The notes below the pieces were generated by a model. It saw nothing but the letters and a program-made list of their open reading frames with translations. It was not told the origin of the DNA and did no database searches. Made by a program: the position numbers and the translations under genes. Shown here one piece after another: positions 22,563 through 30,418 of a stretch of DNA of 35,491 nt (its first letter is position 1; each line of letters opens with the position of its first letter). This stretch comes from Planctomycetota bacterium (GTDB taxonomy: Bacteria > Planctomycetota > Phycisphaerae > FEN-1346). The DNA lies in assembly GCA_026386995.1 (NCBI GenBank), contig JAPLMO010000316.1, positions 1 to 35,491 on the forward strand, written 5' to 3'.

Positions 22563-23441
22563 ATGACTCTGGCCGAGCGGCATTATCCGATCCTGGTGAC
22601 TGGCGCGCAGGGCCTCCTCGGCCGCGAGCTCGGGCCGCTCCTGGCGCGGTCGGCGCCGGCACGGGATGCGCTGCGGCTGACGGACCTGGCGGACCTGGAC
22701 GTGACCGACCCGCAGGCCGTGGCGCGGGCCGTGCGAGACCTCAAGCCCCGCACGCTCATTCACCTGGCGGCGTGGACCGACGTGGACGGCGCCGAGGCGC
22801 ATCCGGCCGAGGCCCACCGCCTGAACGTTGAAGCGGCGGAGAACGTCGCCCGCGCGGCAGCCGAGGCCGGCGCCCTGATGGTCCACATGAGCACGGATTT
22901 CGTCTTCGACGGCGTGAAGGCCGGCGCGTACGTCGAGGACGACCCGCCGACCCCCCAGAGCGTTTACGCGCGGACGAAGGCCGAGAGCGAATCGCGGGTC
23001 CGGCAGGCCGCCCCGGCGTCGCACCTCGTGGTCCGCACGGCGTGGCTGTACGGCGGCAACAGGGACTTCATCGCACGCATCCTGGAGGCCGCACGCGCGG
23101 GCCGCACCCTCCGCGTCGTCACGGACCAGGTGGGATGCCCGACGTGGAGCGAAGACCTGGCGCGGGCGATGGTGGTCCTTGTGGCGGCCCGGGCCCGCGG
23201 GACGTTCCACGCATGCGGGCGGGGCGAGGCGTCGCGGCACGAGGAGGCCGCCGAGGCGCTGGCGGCGGCGGGCCTTCGCACAACCATCGAAGGCGTGACG
23301 ACGGCCGAGATGCCCAGGCCGGCGAAGCGGCCCGCCCGAGCGGTCCTCTCGACAGAGAAACTGGAGCGGACGGCGGGGTTCCGGTTTCCGCCCTGGCAGG
23401 AAAGCCTCCGGGCATACGTGGCGACGCTTGGCGGGCGGTAA
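22563..23441 (+). CDS. rmlD: dTDP-4-dehydrorhamnose reductase family protein
   Basis: RmlD reduces dTDP-4-dehydro-L-rhamnose to dTDP-L-rhamnose with NAD(P)H for surface polysaccharide synthesis. The 292-residue extended-SDR product has the Rossmann motif LVTGAQGLLGREL (TGxxGxxG), DLDVTDPQAV, LIHLAAWTDVDGAE, MSTDFVFDG, the YxxxK pair (Y135, K139, in QSVYARTKAESE) and VVRTAWLYGG. These match RmlD rather than other SDRs. The ATG is preceded by CGAGGAGAGA. The other rml genes (A, B, C) are not in the window, so rhamnose synthesis is inferred. It fits beside the LPS genes as part of an envelope-polysaccharide region. Confidence 0.85.
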   Translation: MTLAERHYPILVTGAQGLLGRELGPLLARSAPARDALRLTDLADLDVTDPQAVARAVRDLKPRTLIHLAAWTDVDGAEAHPAEAHRLNVEAAENVARAAAEAGALMVHMSTDFVFDGVKAGAYVEDDPPTPQSVYARTKAESESRVRQAAPASHLVVRTAWLYGGNRDFIARILEAARAGRTLRVVTDQVGCPTWSEDLARAMVVLVAARARGTFHACGRGEASRHEEAAEALAAAGLRTTIEGVTTAEMPRPAKRPARAVLSTEKLERTAGFRFPPWQESLRAYVATLGGR

Positions 23442-23560
23442 CACCTGCGCGGCCGGCGTTGACCATGACGCCGAGCCTAAAGATCAAGGCCGTGTGCGAT
23501 GGGCCGCGAAAAGAATATGATGCGCCCGGGTATCAGCGAGAACGAGCTCGTGCGCTGTGA

Positions 23561-24757
23561 CTACTTGGTGTTTCGTAGGCGCAGTACGCGCGGGGCGTCG
23601 ACGGGATTGGGCGCCTGCGTCTTCAATTCGACTGGCTGTGAGGAGCTCTCAAGGTAACCGGGTGGCAGACCGCAGACACTCTCGATGTCTGCGGCCCTCA
23701 AGTTCACATGAAGTTCTAGGGTTTGGCGATCAAAGAACCCCTTTGCCAGAGCCAAGTCAAAGGACCGCCTTATGTGTCGCGGGGCCTCAGGTTCGAGATT
23801 GTCATCAAGAGGCTCTCGCAGGCGCCATCCTTGCCGGGAGAGACTACGCCACAGATTCCTCTCCCGGTCCTCCGACAGCAGATTCAGGGCTTTAGCCCTC
23901 ATGAGCATGGCTTGTATGCTGACCATCCATTGACTCTTGAGTGGAACAAATGCATTTACGTTCCCGAGATGTGCGTAGAAGTCGTCAACAAAAGTCCGTT
24001 CCGGTAGTAGAAATGCTCCCGCAAAGGCGTTGGCCTGCTCCTCTATCTTGGAGAATGTGGCAGCCTCTCTGTGCAATGACTTGGACACTCGGCGGTGGAG
24101 GATCATGTGGCCAAGTTCGTGAGCGGCATCAAATCGCGACCGCACGGCCGAGGCTTTATCGGTTCCCAAGACGAAATAAGGCTGTGGGCTATCCAGGCCC
24201 CACTCCGAAAGGGAGTCAAGTTTGTCAGCGCCCAGTTCCTGACGCACAACGAAGCCGCCAGCCCCTTCCAACGTGCCAACCATATTGGGGACAGGGCCTT
24301 CTCCCAAGTTCCAGTACTGCCGTGTTTCTATAGCAGCTTGCTCAATGTCGATTTCTCTCAGGGTCCGTGGGTCCTCTGGCAACCCAGGGTCCGGAAAGGA
24401 CGCTGGCGGAAACACGATGAACTGGCGCAAGTAATTCACTATTCGCTCCAGCCATTTCCGTCGGCGCACGGCTCTTTGCCTTGCCTGAAGGGTGGAGGCA
24501 ACCAGTGATCTAAAGAATACCGGACCCTCTGCCCGCTCGGGTGCGGTCGGAGTTATGAAGAACCGCATCGGTACGGCGAGCCTGTCAGCAAGGAGCCCTA
24601 AAACGTCAACAGACGGACTCTTTGAGCCTTTTTCGTATTCCGAGATAATTTGTCGCGACACGCCGGCTAAGTCTGCTAACGCCACCATGGTAAGCTGCCT
24701 TGCTTCCCTGGCTTCTGTTAGGCGACTTCCGACGAATCCTGGCATAGATGAAGTCAT
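23561..24757 (-). CDS. XRE-family regulator fused to ImmA/IrrE-type metallopeptidase
   Basis: The 398-residue product has a helix-turn-helix at about residues 10-65 (LTMVALADLAGVSRQIISEYEKG) and an ImmA/IrrE (COG2856) zinc-peptidase domain at about 150-260 with the motif AAHELGHMIL (H213, E214, H217) and a candidate third ligand in KIEEQANAFAGAFLLP. Proteins of this plan act as antitoxins or as regulators that cut a partner repressor in mobile elements. The ATG at 24757 has GGAG upstream and overlaps the stop of the preceding gene, so the two are coupled. Base composition is clearly less GC-rich than the flanks, suggesting horizontal acquisition. The C-terminal 130 residues are unassigned. 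Confidence 0.88.
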   Translation of the reverse strand: MTSSMPGFVGSRLTEAREARQLTMVALADLAGVSRQIISEYEKGSKSPSVDVLGLLADRLAVPMRFFITPTAPERAEGPVFFRSLVASTLQARQRAVRRRKWLERIVNYLRQFIVFPPASFPDPGLPEDPRTLREIDIEQAAIETRQYWNLGEGPVPNMVGTLEGAGGFVVRQELGADKLDSLSEWGLDSPQPYFVLGTDKASAVRSRFDAAHELGHMILHRRVSKSLHREAATFSKIEEQANAFAGAFLLPERTFVDDFYAHLGNVNAFVPLKSQWMVSIQAMLMRAKALNLLSEDRERNLWRSLSRQGWRLREPLDDNLEPEAPRHIRRSFDLALAKGFFDRQTLELHVNLRAADIESVCGLPPGYLESSSQPVELKTQAPNPVDAPRVLRLRNTK

Positions 24758-25380
24758 CCGATCTCCGGTTCTTTTCTGGTGTGGGGTTCGCCGCCTTGGT
24801 TGCTGGTGGGATCGTTGGTTTTCTTCGCGAACATCGACACAAGGTGAATGCGGTCCCGGTGATAGCAAATGCCATTCTCTTCATCCGACGGTATGGGGAA
24901 AACGATGTCGGCAAATCCCAGAACTCGCCACTCACCATTCGAGCCATGCAACACTATTGCATAGAGCCGCTCGCCCGGGGGCGGCCGGTCGCTGTAGTCG
25001 AAAAGACACTCTTGGTTGTCCTCCGCATAGGTTCGGCGGAATCGCGCATCGCGCACAACGCGGGAGGGCTGGTCCACGTGAGAAACGGTAAGGCACACCG
25101 GGCCACAAGTAACCTCAACGTGGAACTCACCAGACTCGTTTGGAACGGCCTGCGCGGAAATTCCAGGGAACCGGCGAACCAGATCCCTCAGTGCGGCGTC
25201 AATGTTGGCGCGCCTCGTGTGTGGCACAAGGTAGTGGGACTGCTCATCTGGCAGGTGTTCGCAATCCCTGACAGACTTGGGGTATTCACGACGAAGAAGA
25301 TCGAATACTCCGCGTAGGAACTCCCGGTTAACATGAGACTGGAAAACAACCACTGGCCTTCGCCGATCATCTGCTGACAT
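24754..25380 (-). CDS. Unrecognised 208-residue partner of the XRE-ImmA gene
   Basis: I do not recognise this family. The soluble product starts MSADDRRRPVVVFQSHVNRE, with a likely alpha/beta opening (VVVFQSHVNREFLRGVFDLLRREYP), and continues with FHVEVTCGPVCLTVSHVDQP, RLYAIVLHGSNGEWRVLGFADIVFP and a charged tail. No signal peptide or membrane helix is seen. The ATG at 25380 follows AAGGAG, and its TGA overlaps the ATG of the XRE-ImmA gene by four bases, so the two proteins should be made in step. Position and coupling suggest a toxin paired with a protease-type antitoxin, or a substrate of the peptidase, but no toxin motif is evident. GC content is low, as in its partner. Confidence 0.72.
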   Translation of the reverse strand: MSADDRRRPVVVFQSHVNREFLRGVFDLLRREYPKSVRDCEHLPDEQSHYLVPHTRRANIDAALRDLVRRFPGISAQAVPNESGEFHVEVTCGPVCLTVSHVDQPSRVVRDARFRRTYAEDNQECLFDYSDRPPPGERLYAIVLHGSNGEWRVLGFADIVFPIPSDEENGICYHRDRIHLVSMFAKKTNDPTSNQGGEPHTRKEPEIG

Positions 25381-25407
25381 AACGTTCTCCTTGCCCCCGT
25401 CTTTCCG

Positions 25408-25491
25408 GTTGACGCCATAAGCGAGTTCACTAAAGTGGTCGCTTGCGCCAATGCCGTCAACTAGGGTATTGTAGTTCCGTTGGCGTGTCAA
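25408..25491 (-). promoter_or_regulatory. Promoter and possible operator of the two-gene island
   Basis: On the minus strand TTGACA (25491-25486), a 17-bp spacer and TACCCT (25468-25463) lie about 85 bp upstream of the partner gene. Near it GTTGACG (25408-25414) and CGTCAAC (25455-25461) form an inverted pair that could bind the XRE protein, as is usual for autoregulated pairs. The operator is an inference. Confidence 0.45.
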
Positions 25492-25733
25492 CTGTTTTCT
25501 TGGCGGGAATCTAGCCGTGCTACGCAGATTCCTTGACCTCCGCGTCCCAGCAGCAGCCTTGGCTATCTCGGACCGCCGCTTCTTGGTGAGCGTATTGGAG
25601 GAAACCAGACTACTTTCCCTTCCGCGACCGGCCTGTACGCTTGTGACGCCGCATGGCCGGACGAGCCGCACGCCGCGCAAAGGTGCCTAGTTGCGGCAGA
25701 GGCTTCTATGGACGAAACTCTTTGCGGTTCTGC

Positions 25734-25955
25734 CTAGAACAGCCGGTTCAGGATGTAGAACACCACGGCCAGGACGAACATGCCGGCCGAGACCGACAGG
25801 AAGAAGTGAAGGGCGGACCAGGCGATCTTTCTGGGGTCGTCGAACTTCGTCGCCTTGTAAACCACCGCCGCCACCGCGCAAAGCGGGTAGTAAAGCCAGA
25901 GCGGGTTCGACACGGTGAGCAGGTGCCCGAAGAAGTGGCTAAGGGCCTCTCCCAT
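25734..25955 (-). CDS. Small two-helix membrane protein, last gene of the hydrolase operon
   Basis: The 73-residue product has two hydrophobic segments (PLWLYYPLCAVAAVVYKATK and ALHFFLSVSAGMFVLAVVFYIL) separated by a polar DDPRK loop. I recognise no family. The ATG at 25955 overlaps the TGA of the upstream gene, and GAGGAGGAG is just upstream, so translation should be coupled. Confidence 0.75.
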   Translation of the reverse strand: MGEALSHFFGHLLTVSNPLWLYYPLCAVAAVVYKATKFDDPRKIAWSALHFFLSVSAGMFVLAVVFYILNRLF

Positions 25956-26389
25956 CACGACTCCTCCTCTTCGCGGCGTTTGTCGTGCGGGTAAGCCAGT
26001 TTGACGTAGGCATCCATCATGATGAGCACGTTCAGGAATCCCGCGACGGCGGCGTAAAGCGTTCCGACTTCGCGCAGGCGGTTGGCATAGATCTCGGGGC
26101 CCGCCCGGGCGGCCAGGTACTCCGAGACGGGCGTCAGGGCGAGCGTCGGCCCGCCCGCGCCCATCTGGGCGAACCACCACAGTTCCAGGTGCCCCTGGGT
26201 CTCGCGGTGGATGATGACGGTCCCGCCTCCGATAACCATTCCCGCCGCCAGAAGGCCCACGATGCAGAAGAAGAACAGGGCGGCCTTACCCCATCGGCCG
26301 CCGTAAGCGTGGCCGGCGCCCGGAAGCGCCAGGGCCAGCACGAGGGCCGCTACGGGGCTGGCGTTGGCAGGGGGGGAGTTTCCGTTCAT
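25955..26389 (-). CDS. Membrane protein, 144 residues, in the hydrolase operon
   Basis: The product has hydrophobic segments near residues 12-28 (AALVLALALPGAGHAYGG), 35-57 (ALFFFCIVGLLAAGMVIGGG) and 108-130 (LYAAVAGFLNVLIMMDAYVK), and ends in an acidic tail. The PGAGHAYGGRWGKA segment resembles the TM2-like PGxGxxYxG loop of small membrane proteins. Start ATG 26389 overlaps the preceding stop. Function unknown; tight coupling to hydrolase lipoproteins suggests a shared envelope role. Confidence 0.78.
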   Translation of the reverse strand: MNGNSPPANASPVAALVLALALPGAGHAYGGRWGKAALFFFCIVGLLAAGMVIGGGTVIIHRETQGHLELWWFAQMGAGGPTLALTPVSEYLAARAGPEIYANRLREVGTLYAAVAGFLNVLIMMDAYVKLAYPHDKRREEEES

Positions 26390-27459
26390 GGCAACCGCCC
26401 CGATTCGGCAAAGAATGCTGATTCGTCAATTTTTTCAGGCGCCGGAGCGGCCCGCCGGCCGGCGGCCTGGCCGGTTGCGGCCGGCGGCGACGCGGCGCTA
26501 GCGGAGGCGCTCGGGCGGACCATCCAGCCGTAGAACCGCCGCTTCTCGGCCCGGCCGGCCCGGCCTTGTTTCGACGCATCGGCCCCCGCGCCCGCCGGCG
26601 TGTTGCCCGTTGCGGCCTTCGGGCCGCTGTCCCCCTCGGCCTTGGGGGGCGCCTTGCCCATCACCAGCGGCGCGATCCGCACCCGCACGAACGTCGGGCT
26701 CGTCGAGCCGAGGTGGGTGCCGGTGTTGCCGAGGACCCAGTCGCCGGGCCACCACGTTATCAGCGACAATTTCTGCTTATAGAGGTCCTTGTCGGCGGCG
26801 CTGGCCGTGTCGGGCGGCGAGAAACCCACCAAGCCGCCGGCCAGGCCGCCGCCACGGTCCACGGTCCCGGCCACGGTCACGCCGAGGCTCAGGACGGGGT
26901 CGACCAGGCTGCCGAAACTATAGATGTGGTCCCGGACCTTCGCCAGGGCCGGGCCGAGGTTGTACTTCGTGTCGAGGCTGGAGGCCATCAGCACCACGCC
27001 ATCCACCTGGAGCCCCGGCTGAAGGTCCTCCAGGGCCCAGATAATCAAGCCCGTCCCCGCCGAGATGCCCACCACGTGCACGGGGCATCCGGGGTGCCCG
27101 ATCATGTAGGACTCCAGGCGCCGGGCCAGCGTGCCGGCCGTGCGGCGATTGCTGGCGACGGAGGTCTGGTCAGAGAGGACGTCGCCGCGCGACCAGTCGA
27201 AAACCTCGATGGCGCGGTCCACGCCGCCTGAGGCCAGGCCGTCGCGGATGCGGTCGCACTCGCCCATCATGCCGCCCGCGCCGCTCAGGCACACCACAAG
27301 GCCCCGGTCGTAACGTTCCGGGGACGTGTAGTTCACCTGGCCGCAACCCGCGGCAAGACCGGCGGCCAGGAGGATCGCGGCCACCAGCGCAGGCCTGCGC
27401 AGGCGGGCCGATTGAGGAAGGGAAGGAATGGACGAACGGCGATGCGATTGTCTGGCCAT
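26386..27459 (-). CDS. Alpha/beta-hydrolase-fold lipoprotein (second of a pair)
   Basis: The 357-residue product has an N-terminal basic region, a signal peptide with lipobox GLAAGC and an alpha/beta-hydrolase core: GLVVCLSGAGGMMGECDRIR (oxyanion region), HVVGISAGTGLIIWALE with the nucleophile elbow GISAG, VVLMASSLDTKY, and TGTHLGS near the place of the catalytic His. A 90-residue low-complexity Ala/Pro-rich C-terminal tail follows. The ATG at 27459 is chosen because upstream sequence is Arg/Gly-rich antisense-like. It is paralogous to the gene at 27495. The product should face the periplasm; substrate is unknown. Confidence 0.78.
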   Translation of the reverse strand: MARQSHRRSSIPSLPQSARLRRPALVAAILLAAGLAAGCGQVNYTSPERYDRGLVVCLSGAGGMMGECDRIRDGLASGGVDRAIEVFDWSRGDVLSDQTSVASNRRTAGTLARRLESYMIGHPGCPVHVVGISAGTGLIIWALEDLQPGLQVDGVVLMASSLDTKYNLGPALAKVRDHIYSFGSLVDPVLSLGVTVAGTVDRGGGLAGGLVGFSPPDTASAADKDLYKQKLSLITWWPGDWVLGNTGTHLGSTSPTFVRVRIAPLVMGKAPPKAEGDSGPKAATGNTPAGAGADASKQGRAGRAEKRRFYGWMVRPSASASAASPPAATGQAAGRRAAPAPEKIDESAFFAESGRLP

Positions 27460-27494
27460 CGGTCCGTTGCTCCACGGTTCCAAGGGTGCGGTCG

Positions 27495-28382
27495 TTACCC
27501 GCGGCTGGCGGCGCCCGCCTGGGCGGGCCGAGGGACCAGACCGGCGGGCGGCCCGGCAGGCGCCGCCGGGGCGGCCAGCGACTCGCCAGGGTCGGTCTTG
27601 CCGGCCAGGATCGGCGCGATGAAGTCGCGCGCAAATCGGATGGAAGTCCAGCCCATGTGGCCGCCAAGGTGTCCGGTCTTGATAAGGCTGATCGTCCACG
27701 GAATCTGCCGCACTTTCAGATACTGGGCTCTTTCGGCGGGCTCCACGTTTGCCGGCATCTTGAACCCCACCAGCCCCGCGCTGACGGAATGCTGGCGGTC
27801 CATAGTCCCGAAAACCGCCGTGCCCGCAGCCATGAGCGGCACGTCGGCGTACGAGTACATGACGTACAGGCGGCTGCGCACGTGCCGCAGCGCCTTGGAA
27901 AGATCGTAATCGGGCGCCAGCGCCGGGGCCATCAGGATCGCCCGCTCCACCTGGATGCCCTCGGGCAAATTCTCCAGGGCCCAGACGACGATGGCCGTAC
28001 CGCCGCTGTGGCCGATGAGCGTTACGGGGCGGTTCGGCATCGCCGCCGTGTATGTTTCGACCATCTGCGCGAGGTCCTTGGCGGCGGCATGGTTTCGCGC
28101 CTCGTCCACCAGGTCGGCGACAAACATCCCCTTGGGACCCTTGGACCAGTCGTAGATGACGATGGCGGCCGCAACGCCCGCCTCATCCAGGCCCGCGCGC
28201 AACCACTTTGGACCCCAGTTGTAACCTCCGACGCCATCGAGGCTTACAACCAGACCGGCCTCCAGCCGCTCCTGCGTCACGAACGAGTGTGAACCGCCGC
28301 AACCGCTCGCGAGAATGCCCAGCACCAGGGCCGCTGTGACCCCGAACCCTTTGTATCCGAACGACAAGCCGTGTTCCTTCAT
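27495..28382 (-). CDS. Alpha/beta-hydrolase-fold lipoprotein (first of a pair)
   Basis: The 295-residue product has a signal peptide with lipobox LASGC, then GLVVSLDGVGGYNWGPKWLR, the nucleophile elbow GHSGGT in PVTLIGHSGGTAIVVWALEN, AILMAPALAPDYDL and IKTGHLGGHMGW, a likely catalytic-His region. It aligns segment by segment with the downstream gene product (GLVV, IYDWSKG/VFDWSRG, VGxSxGT, WALExL), so the two arose by duplication. The ATG at 28382 has CGGGGA upstream. It heads a four-gene minus-strand operon ending at 25734. Esterase or lipase activity in the periplasm is the likely general function; substrate is unknown. Confidence 0.82.
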   Translation of the reverse strand: MKEHGLSFGYKGFGVTAALVLGILASGCGGSHSFVTQERLEAGLVVSLDGVGGYNWGPKWLRAGLDEAGVAAAIVIYDWSKGPKGMFVADLVDEARNHAAAKDLAQMVETYTAAMPNRPVTLIGHSGGTAIVVWALENLPEGIQVERAILMAPALAPDYDLSKALRHVRSRLYVMYSYADVPLMAAGTAVFGTMDRQHSVSAGLVGFKMPANVEPAERAQYLKVRQIPWTISLIKTGHLGGHMGWTSIRFARDFIAPILAGKTDPGESLAAPAAPAGPPAGLVPRPAQAGAASRG

Positions 28383-28492
28383 TCCCCGTCTGCCGCAATA
28401 AGACGAGGAAGTATACCACCGCCGCCACCCCTGCGGCAAAGCAAAACCGCGGCCTACTGCCGCTCAGTTACGTGCGCCCCTCCAGATTGCGG

Positions 28493-28574
28493 GGTGTGGC
28501 ACGGCTGGCTTGTCCAGCCGTGGGTATCGCCAGCGGCCGTCCGCCACGGCTGGACAAGCCAGCCGTGCCACACC
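28493..28574. repeat. Palindromic repeat, family A, with 31-bp perfect arms
   Basis: Arms 28493-28523 and 28544-28574 are exact reverse complements around the loop gtatcgccagcggccgtccg. It lies between the hydrolase operon start and the CreD-like gene stop, in a place where no gene is seen. Confidence 0.88.
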
Positions 28575-28611
28575 CGATAGAGGAAAGCGCCCGAAACTCA
28601 GGGGATACGGC

Positions 28612-30213
28612 CTACTTCGCCGCCTTCCGCGACTGCCGCAGGTTCATCACGTTGGTGACCACGGCCAGCAGCGCGGCGTAAAGCGCGAGGCCCCAGTACA
28701 GGATCTGGTTCATCAGCCCCGTCGTGTTCTCGTCCATCAGCGCCGCAAGGGGATAGTAGATCGTGAACACGGCCACCAGGGCCATCGTCTGGTGCGCGGC
28801 AAAGGTCCTTCCCCAGCCCAGCCAGACGTACAGGCCCGCCAGCAGCAGCGTCGCCAGGGCCGCCAACATGAAACACGCCGGGAACCACGTCAGGTGGTCC
28901 GACAGGTACGCCGAGAACGTGTAGAAAAGGTAGTACGCTACCACGACGACCGCCAGCGAGAAAAGGTCGCTACTGCGCCCCAGCAGCATCCACGTGACCA
29001 CCAGCGACCCTGCCAGCAGCAGCAGGCCCAGCGGCGCCTCGTGCAGCAGCCGCGCCCCGAAGTAGCCCGGCTGCTTTATCTCCGGCAGAATGACGCCCAT
29101 GCCGAGCGTCGTGGCGGCGGCCTTCAGGTCCCACTCCAGGATGAGCGGATCGCCGTCGGCCGACGATTCCTTGATGACGGGCGGCGTCATCGAGCCGACC
29201 GGCAGGCCCATGTCCTTCCAGGCGAACTGCTGGCGCCCCTTTGCGGCTTCTTCGCCGCGCCTGGCGTTCGGATAGATTCGCATCGCGACCTTGTACTCCT
29301 CGCGGGTGGCCATGTTGGCCGGCGTGTAGCGGAGGTAGTCCATGCCGCGCGAGGCGTAGGCGATACGCACGTTTGTCGTCTGGCCCGGCGCCATGGGCAT
29401 CTTCCAGGTCTGCGAGTTGTCTTTCAGGACGAGGTTCTCCATCCAGTTCTTGCCGTCGACGGCGATCTCCAGTTTGTCGTAGACGCCCTGGTCGGCGGGC
29501 ATCGGGAACCGAAACTCCGCCTCGGTGGTCTTGTCGCTGCGGTTCTTGACGGCGTACTCCAGGGTCCAGGCGTCCTCGTAGCAGGTGTAGAAGGCCGAGC
29601 CTTTCTGGCGGTAGTTCATGCGGACGTCGACGCCGACCTTGCCGCTGACGACGGAGTTCTGCGGGACGGGTTTTCGGACCTTGCGTTTGATCTTGATGGG
29701 GGCCTGGCCGGGGGCCTTGTCGACACCGGAGCCGTCGTCGGCCGACTCGCCGTCGGGCTTGGCGGCGGGCTTCCCCTTGCCGGCCCCGAGTTCTTCCTCG
29801 GTCACCGTACGGCCGTCCTTGAAGAGGAAGAGCGTTTGCTCCTCGGTGATGAAGTGGGCGACGGCCAGTTCGCGTTGCTCGTGTGGCGGGCCCCAGTTGG
29901 TCTTGATGGTGTCATAGTTGGTCTGGGTCATCTGGCCGTGCCGCTCGTTGAAGAGGCCCGACTGCACCAGTAGCGACCCTCCCAGAGCCGCGACGATAGC
30001 CGCCCCGAGCGCGAGGCCCAGCAGCCCGTTCGCGAGGTCCAGGACGATGCCCCGCCATCCGCCGCGCTCCTCGGAGTCCGCCACGCCGCGGCGCCAGGCC
30101 CGCGACAGAAGCAGCAATATGGCCGTGGCCAGAATGACTACGCCGAGCGCCAATGCGTACTCGGCCTTCGAACCGCAATACTCCTGCAACAGGTCCAGAA
30201 TGTGACGATACAC
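28612..30213 (-). CDS. CreD-like inner-membrane protein
   Basis: The 533-residue product matches the plan of the CreD (inner membrane protein) family: two N-terminal helices (about 18-37 and 55-85), a large periplasmic beta-rich domain (about 90-380) and a cluster of about six C-terminal helices. Landmarks are GSLLVQSGLFNERHGQM, the linker GKGKPAAKPDGESADD, and LHEAPLGLLLLAGSLVVTWMLLG. CreD in enterobacteria belongs to the CreBC response to envelope stress; no such two-component genes are in the window. The GTG at 30213 has GGGAGG upstream. Function here is unknown beyond an envelope role. Confidence 0.75.
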   Translation of the reverse strand: MYRHILDLLQEYCGSKAEYALALGVVILATAILLLLSRAWRRGVADSEERGGWRGIVLDLANGLLGLALGAAIVAALGGSLLVQSGLFNERHGQMTQTNYDTIKTNWGPPHEQRELAVAHFITEEQTLFLFKDGRTVTEEELGAGKGKPAAKPDGESADDGSGVDKAPGQAPIKIKRKVRKPVPQNSVVSGKVGVDVRMNYRQKGSAFYTCYEDAWTLEYAVKNRSDKTTEAEFRFPMPADQGVYDKLEIAVDGKNWMENLVLKDNSQTWKMPMAPGQTTNVRIAYASRGMDYLRYTPANMATREEYKVAMRIYPNARRGEEAAKGRQQFAWKDMGLPVGSMTPPVIKESSADGDPLILEWDLKAAATTLGMGVILPEIKQPGYFGARLLHEAPLGLLLLAGSLVVTWMLLGRSSDLFSLAVVVVAYYLFYTFSAYLSDHLTWFPACFMLAALATLLLAGLYVWLGWGRTFAAHQTMALVAVFTIYYPLAALMDENTTGLMNQILYWGLALYAALLAVVTNVMNLRQSRKAAK

Positions 30214-30236
30214 TGTGATCCTCCCTTTGGGTCAAC

Positions 30237-30274
30237 ACGATACTGTGGGCACGAAACGATACATTGGGCACGAA
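30237..30274. repeat. Two 19-bp tandem direct repeats upstream of the creD-like gene
   Basis: ACGATACtgTGGGCACGAA (30237-30255) is followed without a gap by ACGATACatTGGGCACGAA (30256-30274); only two bases differ. A third ACGATAC with partial similarity lies at 30205, at the start codon. They may be regulator-binding sites in the leader. Confidence 0.8.
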
Positions 30275-30314
30275 CGGTCGAGGAGATGCTGGACGTCGGG
30301 CAGGCGTCGGTGAG

Positions 30315-30344
30315 TATATTGCCCCGCGCGAGGGAGGTTGTCAA
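30315..30344 (-). promoter_or_regulatory. Candidate promoter for the creD-like gene
   Basis: TTGACA (30344-30339 on the minus strand) with an AT-rich AATATA (30320-30315) 18 bp downstream. The -35 is perfect and the -10 weak. It would start transcription just upstream of the 19-bp repeats. Confidence 0.45.
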
Positions 30345-30390
30345 TACAAAACTCGCCGGCACTAAAAGCGCCGGCAGCGTAAGGTATTGT

Positions 30391-30418
30391 GCGCGGCGGT
30401 TCTCCTGAACCGCCGCGC
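30391..30418. repeat. Palindromic repeat, family B2, inverted orientation
   Basis: GCGCGGCGGTT, loop ctcctg (the reverse complement of caggag), AACCGCCGCGC, preceded by attgt. This is the only B2 copy facing the other way in the window. Confidence 0.85.

Noticed and set aside
23499..23657. A 52-codon plus-strand ORF after rmlD beginning MGREKNMMRPGISENE
   Set aside because: It has no convincing Shine-Dalgarno, overlaps the 3' end of the XRE-ImmA gene and matches nothing I know. It could be a fragment cut by the island but cannot be supported.
23561..25380. A prophage remnant
   Set aside because: An XRE-ImmA gene is common in phage, but no integrase, structural or lysis gene and no attachment repeats are seen around it.
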